From Cohnella faecalis (lineage in GTDB: Bacteria; Bacillota; Bacilli; Paenibacillales; Paenibacillaceae), in assembly GCF_003570905.1 (NCBI RefSeq), contig NZ_QXJM01000049.1:48733-112732 (forward strand): a DNA stretch of 64,000 nt, written 5' to 3'. The position numbers and the translations under genes were made by a program. Shown one piece after another: positions 38,365 to 48,080 of the stretch. Each line of letters opens with the position of its first letter. The first letter of the stretch is position 1. Under the pieces are notes generated by a model, which worked only from the letters and a program-made list of their open reading frames with translations, was not told where the DNA came from and ran no database searches.

Positions 38365-39783
38365 CTAAAGCTGCTTGGGCAGCAACAGCTGAAAAGCGGT
38401 GCCTTTCGGAGAGCTGATTTTCAGATTAAGCTCGCCCTTCATCGCGATGGCAAGCATCCGGCTGTAGGTAAGGCCAAGTCCGAGGCCGCCGATAGAGAGC
38501 TTTTTGCTCTCGCCCCGGTAGTACCTCTCGAATATGTGCGCTTGCTCGGCTTCCGGAATGCCGGGGCCGTCGTCCCGGATGCTGATCTCGCAAAATTTTT
38601 CCGAATGCTCCGAGAGTGCAATGACAATGCTTCCCCGCCCTTGAAAAGCCTGTCTGCTATTGTTCAGCAGGTTCACCGCAATTTGTTGAATGCGACTGGC
38701 GTCCCCAACGGCCATACAAGCCCGTTCCGGAATATCGACTGCGACTTCCACCCCCTCTTCCTGATAAAGAAGCTCCCACTGATAGGCGATTTCGCTCAAC
38801 AGCTTGCCCAGATCGATCGAATCCTGCCTGACGCTGATTGCGCCCGATGCGAAGGAATTGAAGTCCAGCAAGTCGGTGACCATATTTTGCAGCCTGCGCG
38901 TCTGCTCCAGGGAGATGTCGAGAAACTCCTCCGCTTCGCGGTCCGTAACGACCTGATCGCGAACCGCGCGAATCAAGCCATGAATGGAGGCGACAGGCGT
39001 CTTCAGCTCATGAGTCACTCCCGCGAGCAATTCCGTACGCAGCTCCTCCAACGTGCCGAGACGTGCAGCCATCGTCTGGAAGGAGACGAGGAGCTCGTGA
39101 ATTTCCTTTTCCTTCACACGGTCGGGGACGGTCACCTTGTAATCTCCGGCTTCCATCTTGTTGAGCGCTTCGGACAGCTGGACGATCGGCTTTCGTAAAT
39201 TCCACGAGAGAAAATAGATGATCGTCCAGCCGAGCAAACCCGCGCAAAGGAGCAAAGAAACGATCAGGACGTAGTTCTGGTTGACATTAGCGAGATCGCT
39301 GTAGCTGTAGGCGATGACGATCGAGCCGATCGGCGAATGATTGCTCATCACGGGAGCGATCAGGACGTAATGCCCTCCCGTTCTCGCCGTTTGGATACGA
39401 TCGGTCAGCACCGGCTTCGAATCGATATTCGGAGTGGAGGAACCAGCGGCGATCAAAGGAGCTTTTTTAATAAAGACGGGAGCATCGCCTCGGTCGAACA
39501 CGGTTAAGGAGAACTGTCCGGGAAGCTGATAAAGACGCTGCGTTCGATCGATCCATTCGTAGAAGTCTTTCGGAACGGCGATGCTCCCTTTACCGTCCGT
39601 CACATACTGGGACGCAACTTGGGAAAATTCCCGAAGCGATTGCTTCCGATCATGAACGGTCTCCTGCCGAATCCAGAGGATGGAAGCAAGCCCTATCGTA
39701 AGCAAGCCTATAAAAAGAGTGAGCACATAACGAAACGTCCAACGGCTCAGCAGCGTTCGGCGTCTAATGGGGGATGTTCGCAT
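38365..39783 (-). CDS. Membrane sensor histidine kinase of an OmpR-type pair
   Basis: Read from ATG 39783, the 472-residue product has an N-terminal helix (RYVLTLFIGLLTIGLASIL), an extracytoplasmic sensor region (about 45-170), a second helix (YVLIVSLLLCAGLLGWTIIYF) and a HAMP domain. A HisKA box GVTHELKTPVAS (phospho-acceptor His near 265) and the HATPase boxes NLLNNSRQ, DDGPGIPE and GGLGLGL complete the kinase. As the sequence stands its frame is fused to the upstream response regulator, but that is an artefact: one missing base near 39793 removes the regulator's stop. The ATG lies inside the regulator's last codons, a typical coupled overlap. The signal is unknown. Confidence 0.88.
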   Translation of the reverse strand: MRTSPIRRRTLLSRWTFRYVLTLFIGLLTIGLASILWIRQETVHDRKQSLREFSQVASQYVTDGKGSIAVPKDFYEWIDRTQRLYQLPGQFSLTVFDRGDAPVFIKKAPLIAAGSSTPNIDSKPVLTDRIQTARTGGHYVLIAPVMSNHSPIGSIVIAYSYSDLANVNQNYVLIVSLLLCAGLLGWTIIYFLSWNLRKPIVQLSEALNKMEAGDYKVTVPDRVKEKEIHELLVSFQTMAARLGTLEELRTELLAGVTHELKTPVASIHGLIRAVRDQVVTDREAEEFLDISLEQTRRLQNMVTDLLDFNSFASGAISVRQDSIDLGKLLSEIAYQWELLYQEEGVEVAVDIPERACMAVGDASRIQQIAVNLLNNSRQAFQGRGSIVIALSEHSEKFCEISIRDDGPGIPEAEQAHIFERYYRGESKKLSIGGLGLGLTYSRMLAIAMKGELNLKISSPKGTAFQLLLPKQL

Positions 39784-40452
39784 AGAGCTGATACCCGTCC
39801 CGCGCAGCGTTCGGATTTCCCCTTCTTCCGGTGGCCAGTGAAGCAGCTGCTTCCGCAGGCGCTTGATCGCCAGATCCACGGCCCGGTCGCTGCCATCGTA
39901 ATCGATTCCCCATACTTTCTCGATTAACTGCTCCCGATTGAAAATTTGATTCGGATGCTCCGCAAGAAACATTAGAAGAGCCAGATCGCGGGGCGTAACC
40001 GACAGGCTGGCTCCGTTGAGGAAGACGGTGCGAGACTTAAGGTCGATTCGAAAGCTCCCGAATACGACCTGCTCCGAGCTGACAAGCGACCGGGGCGGGC
40101 GCCTGAGCACGGCATGAATTCGGGCGACGACTTCGTCCGGCTCGAACGGTTTCGGGATGTAATCGTCGGCTCCCTCGTTCAATCCTGCGATCCGATCGCC
40201 GACATCGCTCATGGCCGTCAGCATGATGACGGGACAAGCGCTTTTGCTGCGAATATGACGCAGCACTTCCCATCCGTTGCGGCCCGGGAGCAGCACGTCA
40301 AGAAGAACGAGAGAAGGCTGCGCCGCATCGAATGACTCCACGGCCTCGTTGCCGTCCCGGCATATTCGGCAATCAAAGCCGGCCTTGCGGACATACGCGG
40401 CGAGAACCCGGGAAAGGGCTTCCTCGTCTTCGACTATCATAATCGATTGCAT
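39764..40452 (-). CDS. OmpR-family response regulator (one probable sequencing frameshift near its end)
   Basis: The receiver domain (about 1-118) has the acidic pair EDEE, phospho-acceptor Asp in LVLLDVLLPGRNG (about 52) and KPF. A winged-helix DNA-binding domain follows (about 130-225; SLSVTPRDLALLMFLAEHPN, DRAVDLAIKRLRKQL). The normal C-terminus RGTGYQLYANIPH and a stop at 39764-39766 appear when one base is restored near 39793, giving 229 residues. Without it the frame runs on into the kinase. CGGAGG precedes the ATG. It is the first gene of the pair and divergent from the hybrid kinase gene at 40656; the 203 bases between hold no supported gene and probably both promoters. Confidence 0.88.
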
Positions 40453-40655
40453 TCGGCATCCTCCGATAGGGCCTCAATTTTCGCTTGTGTCTTTGAGAGG
40501 ATTATACAATCCCGGTTTCGGCATGGCTACAGACGGTTTTTTCTTCTTGCAATCAGAGGCCGCCCTCTTTTAGAATTCGATTCCAAAGGAAGGGGATAGG
40601 AGAAATTTGTCGAATAAAGTAGGGGATTGCGGACAAGGGGCACACGGGGGTAACG

Positions 40656-43600
40656 ATGCTTAAGAGAGTATTGGTCGTCTGTCTGGCGGCCATCCTTTAT
40701 TCTTCCTTAATTCCTCTTTCTATCATGTGGGACAAAGACGGCAATCGCGGCGGTCTGCAAGTACGCAGCGGCGTGCTCGATCTCTCGCAGTGGAACAATA
40801 AAAAGCAGCGGATCGTCAAGCTGGACGGGCAATGGGAGTTTTACTGGAAGCGGCTGCTGACGCCGGAATCGTTCCAATCGACAACTGCGGACAAGCCAGA
40901 AGCCGATGCTTTTATGAAGGTGCCGTCCCAGTGGAACAACCGGTGGGTGAATGGCGAATACCTGGATGCATACGGCTACGCAACCTACCGGATGGTATTG
41001 AAAAATTTGCCTGTCGGCGGAGTTTTCGCGTTAAAAAAAGCTAACGTCCGATTTTCAAGCGCTATCTATGTTAACGGACACAAGCTCTTGGAGGACGGCA
41101 AGCCTTCCGCGAACGCATCCGATTACAAGTACGGGAACATGCCTCAGATCGGTTTTTTTCAAGCGGATCGGGGCGACGTCGAAATTATCGTGCAGGCCGC
41201 CAACTACGATTATGTGAATGCGGGCATTCCGCTGTCGCTCTTGTTCGGGGAGCAGTCCGCCATGCTCGACATGCAGCAGAAGACGGTTGCGCGGGAGTTC
41301 GCGGTGCTGGCGATTCTGGGCGGTCTTGCGCTGCTCTTTCTTATCTGCTTTGTCGCGGCTGCGTTATATTTCAAAAAGGATTATACGCTGCTCGTATTTT
41401 CGGGCATCTGCGTCTTGTATGCCTTGTATAACGGCTTGAACGGGGAAAGGGCGCTTACGCTGCTTTTGCCGGAGCTTTCCTTCGAGGTAATCTATAAAGC
41501 CAAAGATATTTTGTCTTTGGTCTGCATTGCCGTTTTGACCGTCTTTTTCTATCAATTGCAAAAAAGCATTATTTCGTTAAAGCTGATGCAGCTCATAAGC
41601 GCAGTGATGGGGATATCCATCTTATTTACGGCGATTCTCCCCATTCGGGATTATCTAAACTTGCAAACTTACGTAATTGCGATCTACGAAGTACTCATCG
41701 TTTGGCTGCTGATCAAGATTGCCCTTATGTATATCCGAAGCGACAAGGCCGAGCGGGCCAAATCGTTTATGCTGTTCATGATCATTCTCCCTATCAATTT
41801 GTATTCCTTGGACATCATTCTCTTTGCTCTTTCGTATCGGGAAAATCTTTGGCTAAGCCAATTTTATATTGTCGCCTTTACTATTATCGTGATCTTTTTG
41901 ATCGTTCTTCGTTTTTTCGAGGCTTATCGCACGGTAGATGAAATGAAGAATCAGCTGCTCCGGATGGATAAAATCAAGGATGATTTCCTTTCCAATACGT
42001 CTCATGAACTGAAGACTCCGTTGAACGCCATCGTGAACATTACGGATACGCTGCTCCAAGGGGTGGCGGGGCCGATTACCGGCAAGCAGGCCCGCAATTT
42101 GGGGATCGTCTTGGGGAGCGGCAGAAAATTGTCCCTTCTGGTGAACGACTTGCTCGATTATTCCAAAATAAAGCATGGCGATATTGCACTGTTCAGGCAA
42201 AGCTTAGATTTGAGGGCTGCTGTGAATTCGATTATTCGCGTTCATTCCTTCCTGCTTGGCGGCAAAGAGATCAAGCTTGAAAATCGAGTTCCGGAAAGCT
42301 TTCCTTCCGTGTATGCGGATGGTAATCGTCTAAGTCAGATCTTGCATAATCTCATCGGAAATGCGATTAAATTCACCGATTTCGGCGAGGTGGCAGTAAC
42401 CGCCGGCGTCATCGGGGACATGGCGGAAATCCGGGTATCGGATACGGGAATCGGGATCGCTTCGTCGATGCACGAGCGCATCTTCAAAGCCTACGATCAG
42501 GGCGATGAGTCCATAGCTTTGCAGCATGGCGGAACGGGGCTAGGGCTTAGCATTACCCGAACATTGGTTGAACTTCACGGCGGAAAGATCTCCGTGGAAT
42601 CCAGCCCGGGGCTAGGTTCCGTATTTACAATCACGATTCCTTTATTCTCGGGTGCGGTAACGGATAGCGCGATCGGGGAGAGCTGGCTAATGGAAGATCG
42701 GGAGTTTTCCATGCCCGATGCCGGCAGCCTTCAGGTAGAATATCCGATCCGCATCCCCGGAAAGATCGATGAGCCGATTCTAGTGGTGGACGACGATTAC
42801 GCCAATCTCCAGTCCATGATCAATCTGTTCGCGCTTGAAGGTTATACGATCGTTGTCGTCAATCGGGGGCAGCTTGCATGGGATGAGCTGGCCAGAAATC
42901 CGGATTACTTCCTGGTCATTCTGGATATTACGATGCCCGATATGTCAGGCTTCGAGCTGCTGCAGAAAATAAGAGAGAGATTCTCCCCGTCCGAGCTGCC
43001 GGTGCTGATGCTGACCGCCAAAAACCGGGTAGCCGAGATGAAGCTGTCGATGGAGAACGGCGCCAACGATTTTGTCGGCAAGCCGTTCGAGGCGGAGGAG
43101 CTTATGGCTCGCGTCCGAAGCCTTACCCGGCTTAAGGCTTCCGTTAAGAACGCCAAAGCTGCGGAGATCGCCTTCCTGCGCTCCCAGATCAAGCCGCATT
43201 TTCTGTACAATGCATTGAATTCCATTGCCGAATTGTGCGTGGACGAGCCCGAGCAAGCGGAGCAATTGACGCTGCAGCTCTCTCAGTATTTGAGAAGCAG
43301 CTTCGACTTCAAGCAGTTGGATTCGTTGACCACGCTGGACAATGAGCTGAAGCTGGTTGAAGCTTACGTCCGTATTGAAAAAGCGCGCTTCGGAGACAGG
43401 CTGCGAGTAATCTACGATATCGATGCCAATCCAGCGATTCGGATTCCTCCGCTTATTCTTCAGCCTCTGGTGGAAAATGCAATCAGACATGGGCTGATGT
43501 CCAACCAGCGGGGGGAGAGGTGCGCTTGGCAGTGAGGGAGGAGCAGCCTTCCGTCATTCGCATCGCCGTAGAGGACAACGGGTGCGGAATGAGCCGGACG

Positions 43601-43777
43601 AAGGCGGAACAATTGCTGAAGCCGGAAGCGAATCATAAGGGCGTTGGGCTGTTTAATATCAATCAGCGCATCAAGCTGATTTACGGCGGAAGCCTTCGCA
43701 TCGACAGCGAGGAAAGTATGGGCACGAAGGTGACCTTTGACATTCCTGTAGAGCCGACGAAAATTACTGGAGGATAA
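40656..43777 (+). CDS. Double-kinase hybrid sensor with 7TM-DISM input (one probable sequencing frameshift)
   Basis: Restoring one G in the run near 43508 (reading RGGEVRLAVREE) gives a 1,040-residue protein. Parts: an N-terminal helix; an extracellular beta domain (about 35-200, LDGQWEFYWKRLL, a 7TMR-DISM extracellular or galactose-binding-like fold); seven helices (about 215-430); a HisKA/HATPase kinase (SNTSHELKTPLNA, NLIGNAIKF, DTGIGI, GGTGLGLSIT); a receiver domain (about 705-825, phospho-acceptor Asp in VILDITMPDMSG); and a second, LytS/YesM-type kinase module (FLRSQIKPHFLYNALNSI, then HATPase boxes with VEDNGCGM). Two distinct kinase modules in one chain are unusual. Its stop lies four bases before the SARP-type regulator, its obvious partner. 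Confidence 0.87.
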
Positions 43778-43780
43778 CGA

Positions 43781-44887
43781 ATGCTGCGAGCCATTATCGT
43801 CGATGATGAAGAACTGTCCGTCAAACGGTTGAATAGAATGCTGTCCGGCAGCGGAGTGGTCGAAATATGCCGTACCTTTCAAAACCCGTTGGATGCATAT
43901 GAATTTGTAAAGAGCCATGCGGATTCGGTTGATATCGCTTTTCTGGATATTTCGATGCCGGAGATCGACGGAATGAGCCTGTCCGCCCGCTTGCGGGCTC
44001 TTGACCGTTCGATGGATATTGTGTTTGTAACCGGCTATGACGAGTATGCGGTGAAAGCTTTCGATATGGATGCGCTGGACTATTTGCTTAAGCCTGTAAC
44101 CGCGGAGAGAGTAGCGCAAACCTTGAGCAAGCTTGGCCGCATGCAGAGAGTCGCTGCCGCAGAGCCGGCGCTGGAAGTGCAGCTGTTCAACGGACTGAGA
44201 ATCTATCGGCGAGCCGGAAGCAAGGAGCTCTTGAAGCTGAGGAGTCCCAAGACCGAGGAGCTGTTCGCTTTTCTTGTGTGCAAGGGCACGGTTAGCCGCG
44301 AAGAAGTGATAGAGACTTTGTGGCACGGCTTGGAGCCGGAGAAAGCCTGGAAAAATTTGAATTCAACTCTTTATTATATTCGCAAAGCCATTAGCGGGAT
44401 CAAAATGGAAAATGGCATAATAGCGGACAGGAATGAAATTTGGATTGATGAGAGTCTGATTCATAGCGATCTTCGCCAATTCGAGCATTTGCTGAAGCGG
44501 ATTCAAGCGGCTCCTGAGACGAGCGGAGAATGGCTGCCGCAGGCGGAGGCATTGTACGCCGGTCCGTTTTTGAAGGGCAAGGCGTACGAGTGGGCAACCG
44601 ACAAGGCCCGCAAGCTTGAGAGGGATTATATTGGGCTGCTGGAGCTGTCGGCAATGGAACATCGCAGGCACGATAGGCTCCAGCAGTCGCTGCACTATTT
44701 TAACGAAGCTCTGAAATTGGATCCGCTGCGGGAAGATCTTCATTACGAGGTTATCGCGTTATATGCAGCGCTAGGGAGAATGAACGAGGCCGTTAAGCAA
44801 TATAACGCGCTGGAGGAGTGGCTGCATCGGGAGCTTGGCATGAAGCCGGAATCCCGATTGGAAGAAATTATGAAGAAGCGGCGATAG
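43781..44887 (+). CDS. Response regulator with SARP/BTAD output domain
   Basis: The 368-residue product has a receiver domain (about 1-120; VDDEE, phospho-acceptor Asp in IAFLDISMPEIDG, KPV), a DNA-binding winged-helix segment (about 145-215, LRSPKTEELFAFLVCKGTVSREEV) and a helical BTAD/TPR-like domain (about 230-365), ending in YNALEEWLHRELGMKPE. This matches the SARP-like regulators that follow LytS-type double kinases in Paenibacillaceae. GGAGGATAACGA precedes ATG 43781, and GGAGGA is itself part of the kinase's last codons, so the two genes are coupled. Targets are unknown. Confidence 0.9.
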   Translation: MLRAIIVDDEELSVKRLNRMLSGSGVVEICRTFQNPLDAYEFVKSHADSVDIAFLDISMPEIDGMSLSARLRALDRSMDIVFVTGYDEYAVKAFDMDALDYLLKPVTAERVAQTLSKLGRMQRVAAAEPALEVQLFNGLRIYRRAGSKELLKLRSPKTEELFAFLVCKGTVSREEVIETLWHGLEPEKAWKNLNSTLYYIRKAISGIKMENGIIADRNEIWIDESLIHSDLRQFEHLLKRIQAAPETSGEWLPQAEALYAGPFLKGKAYEWATDKARKLERDYIGLLELSAMEHRRHDRLQQSLHYFNEALKLDPLREDLHYEVIALYAALGRMNEAVKQYNALEEWLHRELGMKPESRLEEIMKKRR

Positions 44888-45018
44888 CCGATTCTATCGA
44901 TTTGTACGAGCTGTTCGGCTTCATCAAAGAAACATCCAGCTGTTCCCGTGTTTTCTCCGCCTATTGAATGGTATAATTCTATTCAGGGTTTAGCAATAGG
45001 AGAAACGGGGTTTGGAAG

Positions 45019-45909
45019 ATGAAGCAAGGTCTGATTTACGCCATATTGGCCTACACGGCCTGGGGGCTGCTGCCCTTATATTGGAAGTGGTTCGAGGAAG
45101 TGCCCGCCGGAGAAATTTTGTCCCATCGGGTTGTATGGTCCTTCGTGCTTATGGCAGTCGTTCTGTTGATTCAGAGAAAATGGAAGGCGTTTCGCGAGAT
45201 TCTGGCGGATGGCAGGAAGATGCTGACGCTCGGAATAAGCGGCATACTCATAAGCGCGAATTGGCTCATTTTCATTTGGGCGGTCAACAACGGGCATGTC
45301 ATCGAGACAAGCCTCGGCTACTACTTGAATCCGCTTATGAACGTCGTGATGGCAGTGTTGTTTTTGCGCGAAAAGCCGAACCGCTGGCAGTGGGCTGCCG
45401 TTGCGCTGGCCGGACTCGGGGTGTTGACGGTCGCTATCGATTACGGCCGCATACCGTGGATTTCGTTGTCGCTCGCGCTAAGCTTCAGCTTATACGGTCT
45501 CGTCAAGAAGAAGGCGAGCTTTGACGCTTCGATCGGATTGCTGGGTGAGACGGCATTCGTCTTTCCGATCGCGCTTGTTTACTTGATCGGGCTGCAGGCG
45601 AATGGACAGGAAGCCGCATGGTCGCTTCCGCCGGAGATGCTGGCTCTTCTGCTCTTGTCGGGCCTGGCGACGGCGATGCCTTTGATTTGGTTCGCCAAGG
45701 CTGCGGCACGGCTGCCTTTCTCCATGCTTGGTTTTATCCAATATATCGGACCGTCGATCTCGCTGCTGCTTAGCGTCTGGGTATTCCGGGAGCCGTTCTC
45801 GCCTGTGCTGCTCGCCAGCTTTTCCCTCATCTGGGCTGCGCTCGTCGTCTTTATGGCCGCGTCGGCGAGAGGGTCGGGCAAGATGGCGGCGAAGCCCGCC
45901 AATTCATAA
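45019..45909 (+). CDS. rarD: EamA-family transporter RarD
   Basis: The 296-residue product has about ten hydrophobic helices and the RarD signatures: YTAWGLLPLYWKW at the start, EILSHRVVWSF, NWLIFIWAVNNGHVIETSLGYYLNPL, YGLVKKK, and GFIQYIGPSISLLLSVWVF near the end. RarD is a drug/metabolite-superfamily permease of poorly defined substrate. A TATAAT box lies at 44972, but its -35 partner is weak. GGAAG precedes the ATG. It is monocistronic, closed by the terminator at 45927. Confidence 0.9.
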   Translation: MKQGLIYAILAYTAWGLLPLYWKWFEEVPAGEILSHRVVWSFVLMAVVLLIQRKWKAFREILADGRKMLTLGISGILISANWLIFIWAVNNGHVIETSLGYYLNPLMNVVMAVLFLREKPNRWQWAAVALAGLGVLTVAIDYGRIPWISLSLALSFSLYGLVKKKASFDASIGLLGETAFVFPIALVYLIGLQANGQEAAWSLPPEMLALLLLSGLATAMPLIWFAKAAARLPFSMLGFIQYIGPSISLLLSVWVFREPFSPVLLASFSLIWAALVVFMAASARGSGKMAAKPANS

Positions 45910-45926
45910 GCTCGTCGTCAGCCCGC

Positions 45927-45970
45927 AAAGCGCCCCAAGCGTCTCGAAGACGCTTGGGGCGCTTTGACTT
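45927..45970 (+). terminator. Strong terminator after rarD
   Basis: Arms of 18 bases, AAAGCGCCCCAAGCGTCT and its exact complement, with a TCGA-like loop; TTT and GACTTT follow. Confidence 0.88.
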
Positions 45971-46259
45971 TACCCGGCTAATTCCGACGGTACGATGCAA
46001 TAGGTTGCTTATGTGCGCGAGCTTTTTCTAACTGCGCCGTTCCAAACCGCCTCTCGAATTGGGGCAACCGCACTGTGCGTTCCAAAGCGACTATATGCCA
46101 TCGTTTTATCAATTTGTGCGCCTTTTGTTTGATTTGTCCCCTTTTGTAAACGCTCCGCATTCGATATTGTGAATATATTCCTGATGCTTTCGGCTATTGT
46201 TTCCATGTAAAATAAGCGCACGACACAGAAATCTCTGGTTCGACAGGGGGGACGACACC
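45971..46259. other. Intergenic region before the YesM-type kinase
   Basis: About 290 bases with no gene I can support. TGTAAACGCT at 46145-46154 is a partial match to a catabolite-responsive element and sits where an upstream promoter might be, but the second half does not match. AGGGGGG at 46244-46250 is the ribosome binding site of the kinase. Confidence 0.35.
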
Positions 46260-48080
46260 ATTAGAACGGGACTCTATGCTCGCGGTTTTTTCAGGCACAA
46301 CCTCTTCGTCCGGATTTTAGCCGTTTTTTCCCTCATTGCTATCGTTACGATCGTCACGCTGTCCTATTTTGCCTATTTATTTATCACGGATTCCATGCTC
46401 GACAACGAACGGGACAAGCAGAAGAGCGCCATGGACAGAGTGAGCCGGTACGTGGAGAAGAAGAACGAGTCCATCCAGATGAAGGTGCAGAGCATTTATC
46501 GGGACCAGCAGCTTTCGGAGAATTTGACGTTCCTGCTCAAAACCTCTTATCAGGAATATGTGGAGCATCGGCTAGATCGCTTCAATGAGGGAAGCGGGAT
46601 GTACAAAGGGCTGGATTACCTAAAAAGCATGATCGAGGACGATCCGGACATCGAGAATATTTTGCTGTTCAGCACGGAAAAGCAATTTCTGTACGTGAAC
46701 AGCCAGAGAAATCTGTCCAAGCTGTTCGAAACGAACGAAGCCCATTCCTACGTGCCGGACGCGATGGCTTTGCAAAGCGGCATCGTTTCGGTGCCTAACA
46801 ACTGGGTCCGGAAAACGATTGATCAATGGAATGAGAAGCTTTACTCCATGAGGAGCAACATTAACGACGTCGGCACATTGAAAACGGTAGGCCAGCTGCT
46901 CGTTTTTTTTCGTTCCGAGGCCATTGAAAGCGTTTTATCCGAATCCGGCAGCCGCATCAAAGGCTCTATCCTCGTCCTTTCACCCGAAGGCTACGTTATA
47001 TTCGATTCGTCCGACCGTTATTACGGTCGAGTTTATCCGTTCAAGGACAAGCTGAATTCGATCAAGGGAGCGGACATGCTGGACGAGAGCAGCTACATAT
47101 CGACCTTGTCCGCCAACAATCTCGGCTATTCCGTCGTCGGCATTCTGCCGAAGGAGGAGATCGCCGCATCTTACCAGCCGGCCAAGAGGCTGATCATTCT
47201 GATCAGCGGCGCTTGCATTCTGACCGCAATCGTCGTTCCGTCGTTGTTCGTGCTCAATTTCGCCAAACGGACGAATCGGCTTATCCGCACGATGCGCAGG
47301 GTGGAAACCGGCGATATGACGGTGCGCATTCACGACACGAAGGAGGATGAAATCGGGCAAATTTCCAGAGGCTTCAACCAGATGCTCGCGGAGCTGACCC
47401 GTCATATCGATCGGGTGTACAAGGCGGAAATCAAGCAGAAGCATACGGAATTGACCGCTTTGCAGGCTCGGATCAATCCGCACTTCCTGTACAATACGCT
47501 CGAAGTTATCCGGATGCGGGCAATCTCTCAGGGCGTTACCGACGTCAGCGAGATGATTTACAGCCTGGCGGTGCTGTTCAAAAGCTTCGTCCATCAGCAG
47601 ACGGTCGTCAGTCTCAGAGAGGAAATGGACAATTGCGCCCGGTATTTGGAGCTGTTCCGAATCCGCTACAAGGACAAGTTCTCATATCGGATCGACTATG
47701 ACCCCGAATTGTCCGACTGGAAGATGATCAAGATGTCGCTGCAGCCGATTGTCGAAAATTACATTGTGCACGGTATGCGTACCGACGGACAAGACAATGA
47801 GATTGCGATTCGGGCGGTCGGGGAAGAGAACATCATCCGAGTTACGATCCAGGACAACGGGATCGGCGTTACTTCCGAGAAGCTGGAACGAATCCGGCGA
47901 AATCTGGAGCGGCCCGAGAACGCGTCGGAGGAGAGCTCTCTCGGCCTATATAGTGTGAACGAACGATTAAAGCTTATGTACGGAAAGGAATACGGGGTCG
48001 AAATTTGGAGCGAGCCAGCCGTCGGAACGACGGTCATCCTGTGGTTCCCCTATTCGCAAGGGAGTGACAGCCATGTATAA
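46260..48080 (+). CDS. YesM-type sensor histidine kinase
   Basis: The 606-residue product has an N-terminal helix (FVRILAVFSLIAIVTIVTLSYF), a large extracytoplasmic sensor domain (about 45-300), a second helix (LIILISGACILTAIVVPSLFVL), HAMP (about 340-395), the His_kinase box LTALQARINPHFLYNTLEVIR and a HATPase with IQDNGIGV. This is the usual kinase beside YesN regulators of sugar uptake genes. A strong AGGGGGG site is followed at nine bases by ATT, where the family sequence begins (RTGLYARGFFRHN), so initiation at ATT or a miscalled ATG is implied; the next upstream candidate is a TTG at 46197 without a ribosome binding site. It overlaps the regulator gene by eight bases. The signal is probably a glycan fragment, by context. 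Confidence 0.9.
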   Translation: MRTGLYARGFFRHNLFVRILAVFSLIAIVTIVTLSYFAYLFITDSMLDNERDKQKSAMDRVSRYVEKKNESIQMKVQSIYRDQQLSENLTFLLKTSYQEYVEHRLDRFNEGSGMYKGLDYLKSMIEDDPDIENILLFSTEKQFLYVNSQRNLSKLFETNEAHSYVPDAMALQSGIVSVPNNWVRKTIDQWNEKLYSMRSNINDVGTLKTVGQLLVFFRSEAIESVLSESGSRIKGSILVLSPEGYVIFDSSDRYYGRVYPFKDKLNSIKGADMLDESSYISTLSANNLGYSVVGILPKEEIAASYQPAKRLIILISGACILTAIVVPSLFVLNFAKRTNRLIRTMRRVETGDMTVRIHDTKEDEIGQISRGFNQMLAELTRHIDRVYKAEIKQKHTELTALQARINPHFLYNTLEVIRMRAISQGVTDVSEMIYSLAVLFKSFVHQQTVVSLREEMDNCARYLELFRIRYKDKFSYRIDYDPELSDWKMIKMSLQPIVENYIVHGMRTDGQDNEIAIRAVGEENIIRVTIQDNGIGVTSEKLERIRRNLERPENASEESSLGLYSVNERLKLMYGKEYGVEIWSEPAVGTTVILWFPYSQGSDSHV

